NCBI RefSeq assembly: GCF_021227995.1
Contig: NZ_CP089301.1
Location: 620,001-684,000, forward strand
From: Novosphingobium kaempferiae
GTDB taxonomy: Bacteria; Pseudomonadota; Alphaproteobacteria; Sphingomonadales; Sphingomonadaceae
Reading direction: 5' to 3'
DNA: 64,000 nt
The notes under the pieces were generated by a model, which was not told where the DNA came from, did no database searches, and saw only the letters and a list, made by a program, of their open reading frames with translations. Positions 7,863 through 17,781 of this stretch are shown one piece after another; position 1 is the first letter of the stretch, and each line of letters starts with the position of its first letter. A program made the translations under genes and the position numbers.

Positions 7863-10037
7863 ATGGCGAAGACCCCGAGCGAACCCATAGCCAAGGGCGA
7901 GACCATCAATAGGGCACCCGAACTGCCGCCCGCAACCAAGACCGCAAGAAGCTTTGCCGAACCGCAGGGCGAAGGCGGCGAAACGCATCAGGCCAGCGAG
8001 AGCAGCGCGCCGACCCTCACCACGGCCCAAGGTGCACCCGTGGCTGACGATCAGAACAGCCTGAAGCAGGGCGCACGCGGACCGACGCTCCTCGAGGATT
8101 TCCATCTTCGTGAGAAGATCTTCCATTTCGATCATGAGCGCATTCCGGAGCGCGTCGTCCACGCCCGCGGCTATGGGGCGCATGGGTTCTTCGAGCTGAC
8201 CGACAGCCTCGCCGACATCACCCGCGCCGACATCTTCCAGCGCGTCGGCGAGCGAACCCCCGCCTTCGTGCGCTTCTCGACGGTCGCCGGCTCCAAGGGC
8301 TCGGCGGACCTAGCGCGCGACGTGCGCGGCTTCGCCGTCAAGCTTTACACCCAGGAGGGCAACTGGGACATCGTCGGAAACAACATTCCGGTGTTCTTCA
8401 TCCAGGATGCGATAAAGTTCCCCGATCTCGTCCACGCGGCAAAGCCAGAGCCCGACCGCGCCTTCCCTCAGGCGCAGACCGCGCATGACAATTTCTGGGA
8501 TTTTATCAGCCTGACCCCGGAGTCGATGCACATGATCATGTGGATCATGTCCGACCGGACCATCCCGCGCTCGTTCCGCACGATGGAAGGCTTCGGCGTC
8601 CACACCTTCCGCCTGCTCGACGCCGAGGGCCGCTCGACCTTCGTCAAATTCCATTGGAAGCCTAAGCTGGGCCTTCAGTCGGTCGTCTGGAATGAAGCGG
8701 TCAAGATCAACGGTGCTGATCCCGACTTCCATCGGCGCGACCTCTGGGATGCAATCAACGCTGGCGATTTCCCGGAGTGGGAACTCGGCGTGCAGCTCTT
8801 CGACGACGAGTTCGCCAACAGTTTCGACTTCGATGTACTCGATGCGACCAAGATCATTCCCGAGGAAATTCTGCCCGTCCGCGTTGTTGGCCGTCTCGTC
8901 CTCGACCGGGTGGTCGATAATTTCTTCGCCGAGACCGAGCAGGTCGCCTTTTGCACGCAGAATGTGCCGCCGGGGATCGACTTCTCGAATGACCCGCTGC
9001 TGCAGGGTCGCAACTTCTCCTATCTCGACACGCAGCTGAAGCGCCTCGGATCGCCCAATTTCACTCATATCCCGATCAACGCGGCCAAGTGTCCGGTCGC
9101 GAACTTCCAGCAGGACGGGCATATGGCGATACGCAACCCAGTCGGTCGCGCGAATTACGAGCCCAATAGCTGGGGCACGGAAATTGGCGGTCCGCGCGAG
9201 GATTCGGTACGGGGGTTCCGCAGCTTCGCGGAAGTGGCCGAAGGTCCGAAGCTTCGTATCCGCCCGGAAAGCTTCGCCGATCACTACAGCCAAGCGCGGC
9301 AGTTCTTCGTCAGCCAGACGCCGATCGAGCAAAAGCATATCGGCGATGCGCTGGTGTTTGAGCTCTCCAAGGTCGAGCGCGTCGATATCCGCGCCAGGCT
9401 CGTCTCTCACCTCATCAACATCGATCCCGTCCTCGCCCGGACCGTGGCGGACGGCCTGGCGCTCGACCTACCCGAACCCGCCGTGGCCGCCCGGCCGACG
9501 ATCCAGGACCTACCGCCCTCCGACGCGCTCAGCATCATCAAGAACGGTCCCCCCAGCCTCGAAGGCCGAAAGTTCGGCATTCTCCTTACCGATGGCAGCG
9601 ACGCGGCGCTGTTCGCGGCGCTTACCAAGGCGCTCGACGCGCAGAATGCAGTCTTCGAGGTGGTGGCGCCAAAGGTCGGCGGCGTAACGCTGTCGGACGG
9701 CACGCCCCTCGCCGCCAAGCACAAGATCGACGGCGGTCCGTCAGTCCTTTTCGACGCGGTGGCGGTGCTCCCTTCGGCCGAAGGCGCGGCGCTGCTGGCG
9801 ATTGACAAGCCGGCCAAGGACTTCGTCTCCGATGCCTTTGCGCACTGCAAGTTCATCGGCATCGGCGCTGCATCGGCGCCGCTGTTCGACAAGGCGGGCC
9901 TGACCGAAGATCTGGACGAGGGTTGCCTGCCGCTCGGCTCGGCCAAGTACGTCGACGCCTTCCTCGCTGCATGTGTCCAGGTGCGCCATTGGCCGCGCGA
10001 GCTGGCTGTCGATCTCGATGCCCAGCCCGATGCCTGA
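7863..10037 (+). CDS. katE: Large-subunit (clade 2) catalase, HPII type
   Basis: This 724-residue catalase disproportionates hydrogen peroxide. It has a disordered N-terminal arm, the catalytic His near residue 100 ([12 protein letters not shown]), [17 protein letters not shown] with the distal Asn, and the haem-ligand motif [11 protein letters not shown]-terminal flavodoxin/DJ-1-like domain ([18 protein letters not shown] onward) marks the large-subunit class. I start at ATG 7863, preceded by AAGGATCG; the open frame upstream is not catalase-like. Its 3' end overlaps the ankyrin gene, the first of four overlapping partners. Confidence 0.96.
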   Translation: MAKTPSEPIAKGETINRAPELPPATKTARSFAEPQGEGGETHQASESSAPTLTTAQGAPVADDQNSLKQGARGPTLLEDFHLREKIFHFDHERIPERVVHARGYGAHGFFELTDSLADITRADIFQRVGERTPAFVRFSTVAGSKGSADLARDVRGFAVKLYTQEGNWDIVGNNIPVFFIQDAIKFPDLVHAAKPEPDRAFPQAQTAHDNFWDFISLTPESMHMIMWIMSDRTIPRSFRTMEGFGVHTFRLLDAEGRSTFVKFHWKPKLGLQSVVWNEAVKINGADPDFHRRDLWDAINAGDFPEWELGVQLFDDEFANSFDFDVLDATKIIPEEILPVRVVGRLVLDRVVDNFFAETEQVAFCTQNVPPGIDFSNDPLLQGRNFSYLDTQLKRLGSPNFTHIPINAAKCPVANFQQDGHMAIRNPVGRANYEPNSWGTEIGGPREDSVRGFRSFAEVAEGPKLRIRPESFADHYSQARQFFVSQTPIEQKHIGDALVFELSKVERVDIRARLVSHLINIDPVLARTVADGLALDLPEPAVAARPTIQDLPPSDALSIIKNGPPSLEGRKFGILLTDGSDAALFAALTKALDAQNAVFEVVAPKVGGVTLSDGTPLAAKHKIDGGPSVLFDAVAVLPSAEGAALLAIDKPAKDFVSDAFAHCKFIGIGAASAPLFDKAGLTEDLDEGCLPLGSAKYVDAFLAACVQVRHWPRELAVDLDAQPDA

Positions 10038-10587
10038 GCATGACGAGCCAGTGACGGGAGCCCTGCGTCCGATTCCGTCGCCCGAGCGGCTGCAAGAGCT
10101 GCTGTTCGACGCAGCGCGGCTCGGCCGCGCGGACATGATCCCGGCACTGGTCAGCGCCGGGATTGACCTCGAAGCACATGATCCCAAAGGCTATACCGCG
10201 CTTATCCTGGCTAGCTATCATAGCTCGCTCGAGACCACGGAAGCGCTGCTGGAGGCGGGTGCGCAGGTCGACGCGCCGGACATTGGCCGGGGTAATACAG
10301 CGCTGATGGGCGTGGCGTTCAAGGGCTATGGCGCCATCGCGCATCATCTTCTTGCCTCTGGCGCGCAAGTAAATCGGCGCAACCGCGCAGACCAGACCGC
10401 CTTGATGATGGCGGCGATGTTCAGCCATGCGGAGATCGTCAAAGCTCTGATCGCTGCTGGCGCAGATATAGACTGCACCGATGCTGCCGGAAACAGCGCC
10501 AAGTCTCTCTCTCGCATACAGGGTAACGCGGCGATGACGACCTTGCTCGAGACAGCTTCCCCGCCGATCCATGCGCTCGATGGATAG
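10030..10587 (+). CDS. Ankyrin-repeat protein
   Basis: The 185-residue protein has about four ankyrin repeats ([79 protein letters not shown]). Ankyrin proteins bind other proteins, and small ones are linked to catalases in some bacteria (AnkB with KatB in Pseudomonas). The ATG at 10030 lies inside the catalase 3' end; an in-frame ATG at 10018 is an alternative. Its own end overlaps the next gene, so it is translated as part of the catalase operon. No signal peptide is visible. Confidence 0.85.
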   Translation: MPEHDEPVTGALRPIPSPERLQELLFDAARLGRADMIPALVSAGIDLEAHDPKGYTALILASYHSSLETTEALLEAGAQVDAPDIGRGNTALMGVAFKGYGAIAHHLLASGAQVNRRNRADQTALMMAAMFSHAEIVKALIAAGADIDCTDAAGNSAKSLSRIQGNAAMTTLLETASPPIHALDG

Positions 10588-12823
10588 GTCTGCGGCTCCG
10601 ACGAAGAGGCCAGACGGCGTCAGCGCGCAGGTTCTGGCGCTCCGGCACGAATTGATGCAGGGCGCGATGCGTCCTGTTGCTACATTCGCCTTGGCGGTCC
10701 GAGAGGTCGATATCCTCGAAGGCCGCGACGCGCTCTGGGCGATCGTTCGCCGACCCGGCAAGGGCAGCCTCGCGATCCGCGCGGCGCATCTCCCCGGCGG
10801 CGCGGCGAAGCCGCGTAAGGTCCGCGCCGACCCGGGCGAAACCTGTCGCATCGATCTGGAAGGCCCTATGGGCGCACAGACCGTCCGGTTCAGCGTGGCG
10901 GATGCCGAACTTTCGGTTTTGCGCCTCACGACGACGCTAACCCCCGCCGCGCCGCTCCTCATCCCCTTCCTTCCACGCGATCTCTATCCTTTGGGCGAGA
11001 ATGACGATCCCATCGGCGCGGTCGGCCGGGTGGAAGCGGCGCAGCGCGGCCTCAACACCGGCCTCATCTATTTCCACTTGGACGAACCTGCCTTTGGCAG
11101 CGTCCTCTATGTCCAGAATTTTACCGCTCTCGCGGACTATTTCGCGGCGACCGACACGACGCCCGACGGCGCCGTCGGCGGCGAGTGGCCGGAGCTCGGA
11201 TATCTGCGGCCATCGCCGCCGCAGAGCGGCACCCCGCCGGTCAACCCGCTGCCCGAAGGCAAGGCGACGACGATCTCGGATGCTTTAATCGTCTTTCATG
11301 ACGATGTCGCGTCCAACGGCCAGGACATGGGCCGCCGCTTTATCCAGATGCTGGGTGCGGCCTATCGCAAGCTCGACCTCCCCGACACCGACTTTCGCGA
11401 TTGGGTCTCGCGCGCCGATCGGACCCTGCGCGATCTCGATCAGGCAGATGAGGCGACGATCCGCCACTATGGCCACCGCTATGCGCACCCTTACACGGAT
11501 GCCGAATATCCCGACATCATGGTGCAGATGTCGCTCATCGGTGCGCTGCACGACTTCGCTGTCTGGCGGAAAGAGCCCGTAGCGCTCGAAGCGGAGTTTA
11601 TGGCGGGCCTCGGCAAGTTCCGCGACGCCAAGCTCAAGACCCTGCGCCGCTACCTCCCGAACGTCGGCAAGGATAAGGACAAGGACGCGGTTGACAGCTG
11701 GTATCTCTACCACCCCATGCTCAATCTTGGGCGGCTCGCCCTCGACGGCGAAGCCCGCGCCAAGCGCCTTTTCCTCGGTGCGCTGGACTATGCGATCAAA
11801 GCGGCACATCATTTCGACTATGCTTGGCCGATCCAGTTCAAGGTCGACGATTTTTCGGTGATCGTCGAGGCGCGAAACGATGATGGTCTCGGTCAGACCG
11901 ACGTTGGCGGCCTCTACGCCTATGTCATGCTCCAAGCCTATGAGCTCAGTAATAAGGAGCAATATCTCCACGAGGCACGCGCCGCGATCGATGCTGCGAA
12001 GGACATGCGCTTCGAGCTCAACTATCAGGCGAACCTCACCGCTTGGGGCGCCGCTGCCTGCATGCGGCTCTGGCGCATCACGGCAGAAGACTATTATCTG
12101 CGCCACAGCTACGTCTATCTGGCGAGCTTCTTCCATAATTCGGCTATCTGGGAATCGCAGATCAAGGCTGCGCGCCACTACAGCAATTTCCTCGGCGTAA
12201 CCTGCCTCCACGATGGCCCTTACATGGCGATCTACGAATGCTTCGATAGCTTCGCTGCGTTCGAGCGCTATCTGAAGGATAGCGGTCCCGACCTCGATCC
12301 GGCCGCGCGTATGCTCATCAGCGAATATTGTCGCTACGCCCTCCATCGCGCTTGGTTTTACTATCCCGACGCGCTTCCGGCTGATTGCCTCGCGACCGAG
12401 ATCCGCAACGGGCATATCGATGCCGCGCTCTCTTTCCCGCTCGAAGATCTTTATCATGACGGCCAGCCGGCCGGGCAGGTCGGCCAGGAGATTTACGGCG
12501 CCGGCGCGGCCTTCGTGTTCGCCAGCCGCGCCTTTCATTCGGTCGAGGGCGAGCACTTCCAAATATATTGCGATCATTTCCTCATGGCGAGCGAGCGCAA
12601 TAGCGCCCAGTCGGTGACGATCAGGCTCGATGGCGGCGACGGCTGCCAGGCGCGGCTCGCGCTAGTGCGGCGCGGCCGCGCGCGCCTCCCTGATTTTACG
12701 GTCGAGGTTGCCGGAGGTGATCGCATCCGCCCGACGCACGATAGCGACGAGCGCATCGGCTTCACCATCCCCGCCAGCGGCCGGATCACCATCCGCTGGG
12801 CAAAAGCGAAGGACAAGGCATGA
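10571..12823 (+). CDS. 750-residue protein of unknown function, probable alpha/alpha-barrel glycan enzyme
   Basis: I do not recognise the family. Residues 1-220 are beta-rich (VATFALAVREVDILEG, QTVRFSVADAELSVLRL). Residues about 270-620 are long helices with many aromatic and acidic residues (YLYHPMLNLGRLAL, HHFDYAWPIQFKVDDFSV, NLTAWGAAACMRLWRI), as in alpha/alpha-toroid glycosidases and epimerases. The tail is beta-rich again. No signal peptide or membrane segment is seen. It overlaps the ankyrin gene by 17 bases and the dehydrogenase gene by an ATGA, and the operon ends with a GH130 enzyme, so a sugar-related role is inferred, not shown. Confidence 0.85.
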   Translation: MRSMDRSAAPTKRPDGVSAQVLALRHELMQGAMRPVATFALAVREVDILEGRDALWAIVRRPGKGSLAIRAAHLPGGAAKPRKVRADPGETCRIDLEGPMGAQTVRFSVADAELSVLRLTTTLTPAAPLLIPFLPRDLYPLGENDDPIGAVGRVEAAQRGLNTGLIYFHLDEPAFGSVLYVQNFTALADYFAATDTTPDGAVGGEWPELGYLRPSPPQSGTPPVNPLPEGKATTISDALIVFHDDVASNGQDMGRRFIQMLGAAYRKLDLPDTDFRDWVSRADRTLRDLDQADEATIRHYGHRYAHPYTDAEYPDIMVQMSLIGALHDFAVWRKEPVALEAEFMAGLGKFRDAKLKTLRRYLPNVGKDKDKDAVDSWYLYHPMLNLGRLALDGEARAKRLFLGALDYAIKAAHHFDYAWPIQFKVDDFSVIVEARNDDGLGQTDVGGLYAYVMLQAYELSNKEQYLHEARAAIDAAKDMRFELNYQANLTAWGAAACMRLWRITAEDYYLRHSYVYLASFFHNSAIWESQIKAARHYSNFLGVTCLHDGPYMAIYECFDSFAAFERYLKDSGPDLDPAARMLISEYCRYALHRAWFYYPDALPADCLATEIRNGHIDAALSFPLEDLYHDGQPAGQVGQEIYGAGAAFVFASRAFHSVEGEHFQIYCDHFLMASERNSAQSVTIRLDGGDGCQARLALVRRGRARLPDFTVEVAGGDRIRPTHDSDERIGFTIPASGRITIRWAKAKDKA

Positions 12824-13578
12824 CGGATATCGAAGACGCGCACACTGCCATGCCTAGCCTGAAGGGTCGTCAGGCCATCATATCGGGCGGCACGACCGGG
12901 ATCGGACGCGCGATCGCTGTTCTCCTCGCGAGCGAGGGCGCGAAGGTGTTCATCTGTGGCCGGACGCCTGAACATCTGGACGACGCGCTGGAGCGCATTC
13001 GCGAAGTCGGCGAAGGCGATGGCATCGCTCTCGATCTTGCCGAGCCCGATGGCGTCGATCGCTTCTTTGCCGCGGCTGCCGACTATCTTCCCGCAGCGGA
13101 TATCGTCGTGATCAACGCGGCCGTGCCCGCAAAGGGCTTGTCGGAGATGTCCGACACGGATCTGCGCTATGCTCTAGCCACCGACTTCACCGCCTATGTG
13201 ATGAGCGCGCATGCCGGCACCCGATTGCTCGAGGACAGAGGCGACATCGTTCTTATCGGCTCGATGTCGGCGCATGTTCTGGGGCCGGGTTCGACCGTCT
13301 ATGCTGGGATGAAGGCCGGCATTGCAGGCTTCTCGGAAGCGCTGCGCAAGGAGCTCGGCCCCAAAGGCATCAAGGTGGCATTGGTCGAACCCGGAAAGAC
13401 CGGCGCCGACTTCCAATATCCCGATATTCCGGCCAAAAAGCAGCGTGAGATGATCGAAGAAGAGTCGATGCTACGCGCCGAGGACATCGCGGTCGGGGTC
13501 CACTATCTCCTGACCCAGCCGCGCCGCGCGGTCGTGCAGCAACTCACCATCGCGCCGCGCATGCAGGATAGAGAATGA
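12820..13578 (+). CDS. Short-chain dehydrogenase/reductase
   Basis: This 252-residue classical SDR has the dinucleotide motif SGGTTGIGRAIA near residue 22, an NAAV motif near residue 98, a catalytic Ser in IGSMSA and the Tyr-Lys pair in YAGMKAG. FICGRTPE after strand 2 suggests NADP preference. The substrate is not predictable. ATGA overlaps at both ends bind it to the preceding 750-residue gene and the following GH130 gene, so the three probably act on one substrate. Confidence 0.92.
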   Translation: MTDIEDAHTAMPSLKGRQAIISGGTTGIGRAIAVLLASEGAKVFICGRTPEHLDDALERIREVGEGDGIALDLAEPDGVDRFFAAAADYLPAADIVVINAAVPAKGLSEMSDTDLRYALATDFTAYVMSAHAGTRLLEDRGDIVLIGSMSAHVLGPGSTVYAGMKAGIAGFSEALRKELGPKGIKVALVEPGKTGADFQYPDIPAKKQREMIEEESMLRAEDIAVGVHYLLTQPRRAVVQQLTIAPRMQDRE

Positions 13579-14711
13579 GCTTCGCAGTCGACCGGCTGGT
13601 CCTGACGCCCGCCGACATCGATCTCGCGCGATCGCCGCTTGCCGGCCATCTCAGCGCCGAAACCTATGTCCTCGGCGCGTTCAATCCGGGCCTGACCCGG
13701 CTCGCCAACGGCAATCTCCTCATGATGGTGCGTATCGCCGAAGCGTTGCGCCATCCCCTCCGGGACGCACATGTCCATGCCATACGATGGGAGCGTCGCG
13801 ACAACGGCGTCGGCCGATACGTTCTGGACGCCTGGGCGCTTGAGCATGCCGATACCGCCGATCCGCGCAAATTTCTGCTGCGGGACGGCGGCTGGAAGAT
13901 CATGGCCTTGACTTCGCTGTCATGGCTACTGCCTGTCGAGCTGACCCCGGACGGCCTTGCGATCGTGACCATCCATTACGACAGGGCGATCGCGCCCGCC
14001 AATGATTTTCAATGCTATGGTATCGAGGATGCGCGGATCAGCCGGGTCGGTGAACGCTATCTGATGACGACCTGCTCAGTCAGTCCGGAACGCCATTCCA
14101 CGACGCTCTATTCCTCGCGCGACGGCCTAGATTGGACGTTCGAGTCGATCGTTCTCGATCATCAGAACAAGGACATGCTCATCTTCGAAGGGCTGATCGA
14201 CGGCCAATATTGGGCGCAGACGCGGCCATTGGGCGACCTGTACTTCGCTTATCCGCCGGGTAGTGGATGGCGTGCGGGGCCTTCCATCAACCTGGCTCAT
14301 TCGCCCGACGCGCTGTTTTGGAAGCCTTGGCATAAGCCTGGCATTCGCCCACATGCCGCGACCGTGGCAACGGCGCGCATCGGCGGAGGGACGCCGCCGA
14401 TTCTCACCGATGACGGCTGGCTCACGCTTTGGCACGGTGTCGAGCCAAAGGAGATCGTGGGCATTTACCGGACATATTGGTCACTGCTCGACAAGGACGA
14501 TCCCAGCATCGTGTTGCGGACCGAACATGCGCCGGTTCTAGAGGCAAGCGCCGAGCTTACCGAGCCGATCCAGGACCTCATGTACGTGCGCGATATCGTC
14601 TTCACGACAGGGATTGTTGATACAGGTGAGCATTACGTGGTCGCGTCTGGCGAGGCAGATCTCGCCTGCAGGCTAACTCACATACCCAAAACGAGGTTTA
14701 ACGGCAGCTGA
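13575..14711 (+). CDS. Glycoside hydrolase family 130-like protein
   Basis: The 378-residue protein shows the five-bladed propeller pattern of GH130, a family of mannoside phosphorylases and hydrolases: FNPGLTRLANGNLLMMVR early, YGIEDARIS (the GxEDxR active-site motif) near residue 147, then GGGTPPILTDDGWLTLWHGV and IVDTGEHYVVASGEADLA. Whether it phosphorolyses or hydrolyses cannot be decided here. It starts at the ATGA overlap with the dehydrogenase and is the fifth gene of the catalase operon. Confidence 0.85.
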   Translation: MSFAVDRLVLTPADIDLARSPLAGHLSAETYVLGAFNPGLTRLANGNLLMMVRIAEALRHPLRDAHVHAIRWERRDNGVGRYVLDAWALEHADTADPRKFLLRDGGWKIMALTSLSWLLPVELTPDGLAIVTIHYDRAIAPANDFQCYGIEDARISRVGERYLMTTCSVSPERHSTTLYSSRDGLDWTFESIVLDHQNKDMLIFEGLIDGQYWAQTRPLGDLYFAYPPGSGWRAGPSINLAHSPDALFWKPWHKPGIRPHAATVATARIGGGTPPILTDDGWLTLWHGVEPKEIVGIYRTYWSLLDKDDPSIVLRTEHAPVLEASAELTEPIQDLMYVRDIVFTTGIVDTGEHYVVASGEADLACRLTHIPKTRFNGS

Positions 14712-14716
14712 TCGAC

Positions 14717-15148
14717 GTGGTCATGATCGCGGATGACGGCTCATCCCTCCGGCAGACAGTTAATCCAGATCAGTCCGATTTGTCCAAACGACGGGAGCTT
14801 CTCACAGCGCTTGTGCATTTAACGTGCATGGAGAGACGCTCGCAAACGAGACCGGTCGCGATGGTCGTTGCGCAGGCAGATGAGCCTCGTAGCCTCCAAG
14901 CTGCGCAGTTAAAACGCGGCGGCTACGATGTTCGGTCGTTTAGTACCGCGTGGGACGCCTTAGCGATGTTCGGCGAGGAAATGCCTGACGCGGCCTTTAT
15001 CTATCTAACCAAAGACAAATCCTGCCTCGGGTTGCTGGTTGAAGACCTTAAGCGATACGGTGTCGTAACTAACTGGATCATGCAGGGACGTGAATATTCC
15101 TCTCCCGGAAAATTTGGTCCGTCGACCCGCCCCGGGCAGCGCAATTAA
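14717..15148 (+). CDS. Receiver-like protein, degenerate
   Basis: The central part (RPVAMVVAQADEPRSLQAAQLKRGGYDV, then FSTAWDALAMFGEEMPDAAFIYL) follows a response-regulator fold, but the phospho-acceptor Asp strand reads AAFIYL and the acidic pocket is VVAQADE, so phosphorylation is doubtful. GTG 14717 begins only five bases after the GH130 stop; ATG 14723 is an in-frame alternative. It may be a pseudo-receiver acting through protein contacts. Confidence 0.5.
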   Translation: MVMIADDGSSLRQTVNPDQSDLSKRRELLTALVHLTCMERRSQTRPVAMVVAQADEPRSLQAAQLKRGGYDVRSFSTAWDALAMFGEEMPDAAFIYLTKDKSCLGLLVEDLKRYGVVTNWIMQGREYSSPGKFGPSTRPGQRN

Positions 15149-15224
15149 AGGCGCGCAGATTTGCAGTAAACACTCCCTACCACCCTCTCACGTTTTCCAG
15201 GCCAAGGCGCTCGAGGATTATTCG

Positions 15225-16148
15225 ATGCAAGAATTACAACCGGCACGAAATGGCTACACAAGCGAATTTTATTTCTCCGACGCATTCCAGCAGTCGCTCG
15301 CGCTTTGGAACCACAGGCGTCTCGCACCGGAATTTCCGACGGACAATTGGGCGGAAACCCTCACCGAAGACGCCAGAATGCAGGCGGTCGAAGGGGAATT
15401 TCTAGAACATCTCCGTGCTGCCATTCAGCCTGACGTCGCAGACATACCCACCAATCCCGATGCCTTCGTGTCCTGGTTCGAAGGTCTGATCGAAACCGGG
15501 CCGGGACAGAACGACCCGCTATTCCCGTGGCTGGCAGACCATGCGACGCGCGAAGAATTGCGCTGGTTCTTCGAGCAAGAGGCAGCCGGCGAAGCTGGCT
15601 TCGACGACCTTGTCGCCCTCACCCAAGTCAAGCTGCCCGATCGGGCAAAGATTGAGCTGGCGCGTAATTATTGGGACGAGATGGGCTGCGGTAACCCTAA
15701 GGGTATGCACGGACCGATGCTTACCGTCGTATCCGAAGCTCTCGATGTCGAACCGTCTATCCCTACCACAGTCCCCGAAAGCCTGGCGTTAGCCAATACT
15801 ATGACCGGTCTCGCGACTTCCCGGCGCTATGCCTGGCATTCGGTCGGCGCGCTGGGGGTAATCGAGCTGACAGCACCGGGTCGTTCAGCACTCGTAGCAA
15901 AGGGGCTGCGGCGGATTGGTTTATCCAACCGCGAACGGCGATACTTCGACCTGCATGCGGTACTGGACGTGAAGCACAGCGAAACATGGAACCGCGAGGC
16001 GTTGCGTCCATTGGTCGAAGAAGATTCGAGACGCGCCGTGGCAATAGCAGAAGGAGCGCTAATGCGCCTCCTGTGCGGAAAGCGGTGCTTCGAACGGTAC
16101 CGCAGCCATTTGTGGGCTGATCAGCCTGCCCGCGCTGAAGCGGCCTGA
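15225..16148 (+). CDS. Haem-oxygenase-like di-iron protein (iron-containing redox enzyme family)
   Basis: The 307-residue, all-helical protein has the pattern of the HDO superfamily. It carries LFPWLADHATREELRWFFEQEAAGE with metal-ligand Glu/His candidates (residues about 100-125), then RNYWDEMGCGNPKGMHGPML with a D/E-x...-H pair near residue 170. These enzymes activate oxygen for amine or lipid oxidations; the substrate is unknown. ATG at 15225 has GAGG eight bases upstream; the longer open frame from 15090 overlaps the preceding gene and looks non-coding. It lies alone downstream of the receiver-like gene. Confidence 0.75.
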   Translation: MQELQPARNGYTSEFYFSDAFQQSLALWNHRRLAPEFPTDNWAETLTEDARMQAVEGEFLEHLRAAIQPDVADIPTNPDAFVSWFEGLIETGPGQNDPLFPWLADHATREELRWFFEQEAAGEAGFDDLVALTQVKLPDRAKIELARNYWDEMGCGNPKGMHGPMLTVVSEALDVEPSIPTTVPESLALANTMTGLATSRRYAWHSVGALGVIELTAPGRSALVAKGLRRIGLSNRERRYFDLHAVLDVKHSETWNREALRPLVEEDSRRAVAIAEGALMRLLCGKRCFERYRSHLWADQPARAEAA

Positions 16149-16489
16149 GCGGCGACACGCACTATGATCGCAAGGACCTACCCTTTCATGAGGGCGGCTC
16201 AGGTCGGACGCCGATATTTCTTGGCGTCGCGCTTTTAACGGTGTTTGTGGTCGCGATTGCTGTGATGTGGTCCGGGGGAAGGCTGCTGGAGGGCGTTGAC
16301 CCGGCACTTCCAATCGGAACCAAGCGTAAGCAGACTGAGGAGTTTGATGAGCATTACTCCTCGGGATAAGAGTCCGGTGCCGCCTTCCCTTCGCCGGCCG
16401 CTCCCTTTTCCCGAGCGAATGCAGTAACTGCTTTTCGAGGCTGCCCGGATCCGCCGCGACGAGATGATTCCGATTGATCTCCCGGCCGG
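16149..16489. other. Gene-poor stretch
   Basis: It separates the haem-oxygenase-like gene from the dead kinase. The minus-strand frame across it looks like degraded continuation of the kinase, with no ATP-binding motifs left. A short hydrophobic plus-strand stretch (FLGVALLTVFVVAIAVMWSGG in part, about 16215-16290) could be a residual membrane peptide, but it has no clear start. Confidence 0.35.
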
Positions 16490-17190
16490 GATGGGAGCAA
16501 TTCACGTCGAGCCGTTGGCGACGCCCTCCATCCGTGGCGGCGCAAACCCGATCGCCGTTGACCGACTCAGCCTTCATGAAAGAAACATGCGCCTGCGTCA
16601 GACGACGGAATATGCGATGAATAGCCTTGATCCGTGAACCTGAAAGTTTCCGCAGCATGGGCGCCAGCACCTCCACGCCATTTCGCGCGTCGATGATCTG
16701 CGGCTGAAGGGCCGATCGGCGCGCGAAGGCAAGCAACTGACTGGTCAGGCGGGTGGCGCGATCGGTCGTATCGGCGATGGCCTTGATGTACCGGAGTTTG
16801 CGCGCTTCTGGCAGTTCGGGCTTGCGCAGGAGAACGACGGATCCCCGGATCACGGTCAGCAGATTGTTGAAGCCATGTGCGACTCCGCCCGTGAGCTGCC
16901 CAATGGCCTCGACCTTTTGGGACTGACCCAGGGACTCTTCGCTCAGGCGCAGGGCTTCGCGGTTTCAACGTCAGCGGTGATGTCTCAGCCCGTCGCATAG
17001 GTCCTGCCGCCGCTCGGAGCTCCCACCCAGGAAATCCAGCGGATCGACCCGTCCTTGTGGAGATACTGGTTTACGATCCGAACCTCACTGCCGCCCTCCG
17101 TGACCTGCACGGCGTGATTGGTCTCGTCATGGTCCTAGCCAATGACGAACTCGTTGACATGGTGCCCCACCAATTCATCGGGCAGACCGG
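16490..17190 (-). pseudogene. Dead PAS-histidine kinase fragment
   Basis: Read leftward from about 17190, the sequence gives the end of a PAS domain (DELVGHHVNEFV, QYLHKDGSIRWISWVG, GGRTYATG) with in-frame TAG and TGA stops. After a frameshift comes a kinase DHp region (ALRLSEESLGQSQKVEAIG, QLTGGVAHGFNNLLTVI, LTSQLLAFARRSALQPQ). HGFNN replaces the usual HDFNN. No ATPase domain follows; the 3' part dissolves into non-conserved sequence. It is related in style to the intact hybrid kinase at 20605-23208. Confidence 0.8.
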
Positions 17191-17365
17191 AGCCATTTCG
17201 GAGGATTCGCGGGCTTTGAGAGATTTGTCGAATAGCGATGGCGCCAGAATCGGCTCATCGAATAGATTTATCAGAGACTTAACCAAGGTTAATTTGGTTT
17301 TGTCGCGGGTTCGAAAATATCACGCTAACAGGCCGCATTCGTAATTGTTGCCCATTTTCGGAGGC

Positions 17366-17659
17366 GTGGGGTCGTGGAAGAACGACGACCGGATCAAAAT
17401 GATAGAGAAGGCGATGCTACATGCTGAAGGCGCTCACTATGCGCTGCACGACGTCCTAGCCCGCGCATTGAGCCGGCTGCCGACTTCGGATTACGATCAG
17501 CTCATGCGGTCCTTGGTAGCACAGGCTGATGACCTCGATCCGGGCCTCGGCGCCGATCGGATCGCAGGTTACCGTGACGCGCTTGAATCGATCGCCGACG
17601 AGGTTGAGCACGCACGGCCACGGAGCTCGGGCCTGTTCAGCAGACTTCGCCGAAGTTGA
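17366..17659 (+). CDS. Hypothetical helical protein (97 aa)
   Basis: The frame to the stop at 17659 gives a helical, acidic protein (MIEKAMLHAEGAHYALHDVL, ALSRLPTSDYDQLMRSL) with a basic tail. The start is uncertain: GTG 17366 follows TTCGGAGG closely, TTG 17345 and ATG 17399 are in frame. No family is recognised. Similar size and orientation to the next gene suggests a small cassette. Confidence 0.5.
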   Translation: MGSWKNDDRIKMIEKAMLHAEGAHYALHDVLARALSRLPTSDYDQLMRSLVAQADDLDPGLGADRIAGYRDALESIADEVEHARPRSSGLFSRLRRS

Positions 17660-17781
17660 CCTCGGCTTATTTCGCGGAGAATCGAAGGTGACTTCGCAGT
17701 TTGGGCACGGCGTGTTATGTCGCCGTGCCGCTGCATGCTTGCACACGCGATGGGCGCCTAGAAAAATAGATTGGAAGAGAT

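Noticed and set aside
8310..9410. Long minus-strand frame inside the catalase gene
   Set aside because: Shadow of the conserved catalase coding strand caused by high GC.
11285..12577. 430-codon minus-strand frame
   Set aside because: Antisense shadow of the 750-residue gene; product lacks motifs and ribosome site.
17300..17320. GGTTCGA-like tRNA T-arm
   Set aside because: No acceptor stem, anticodon arm or CCA-side pairing around it.
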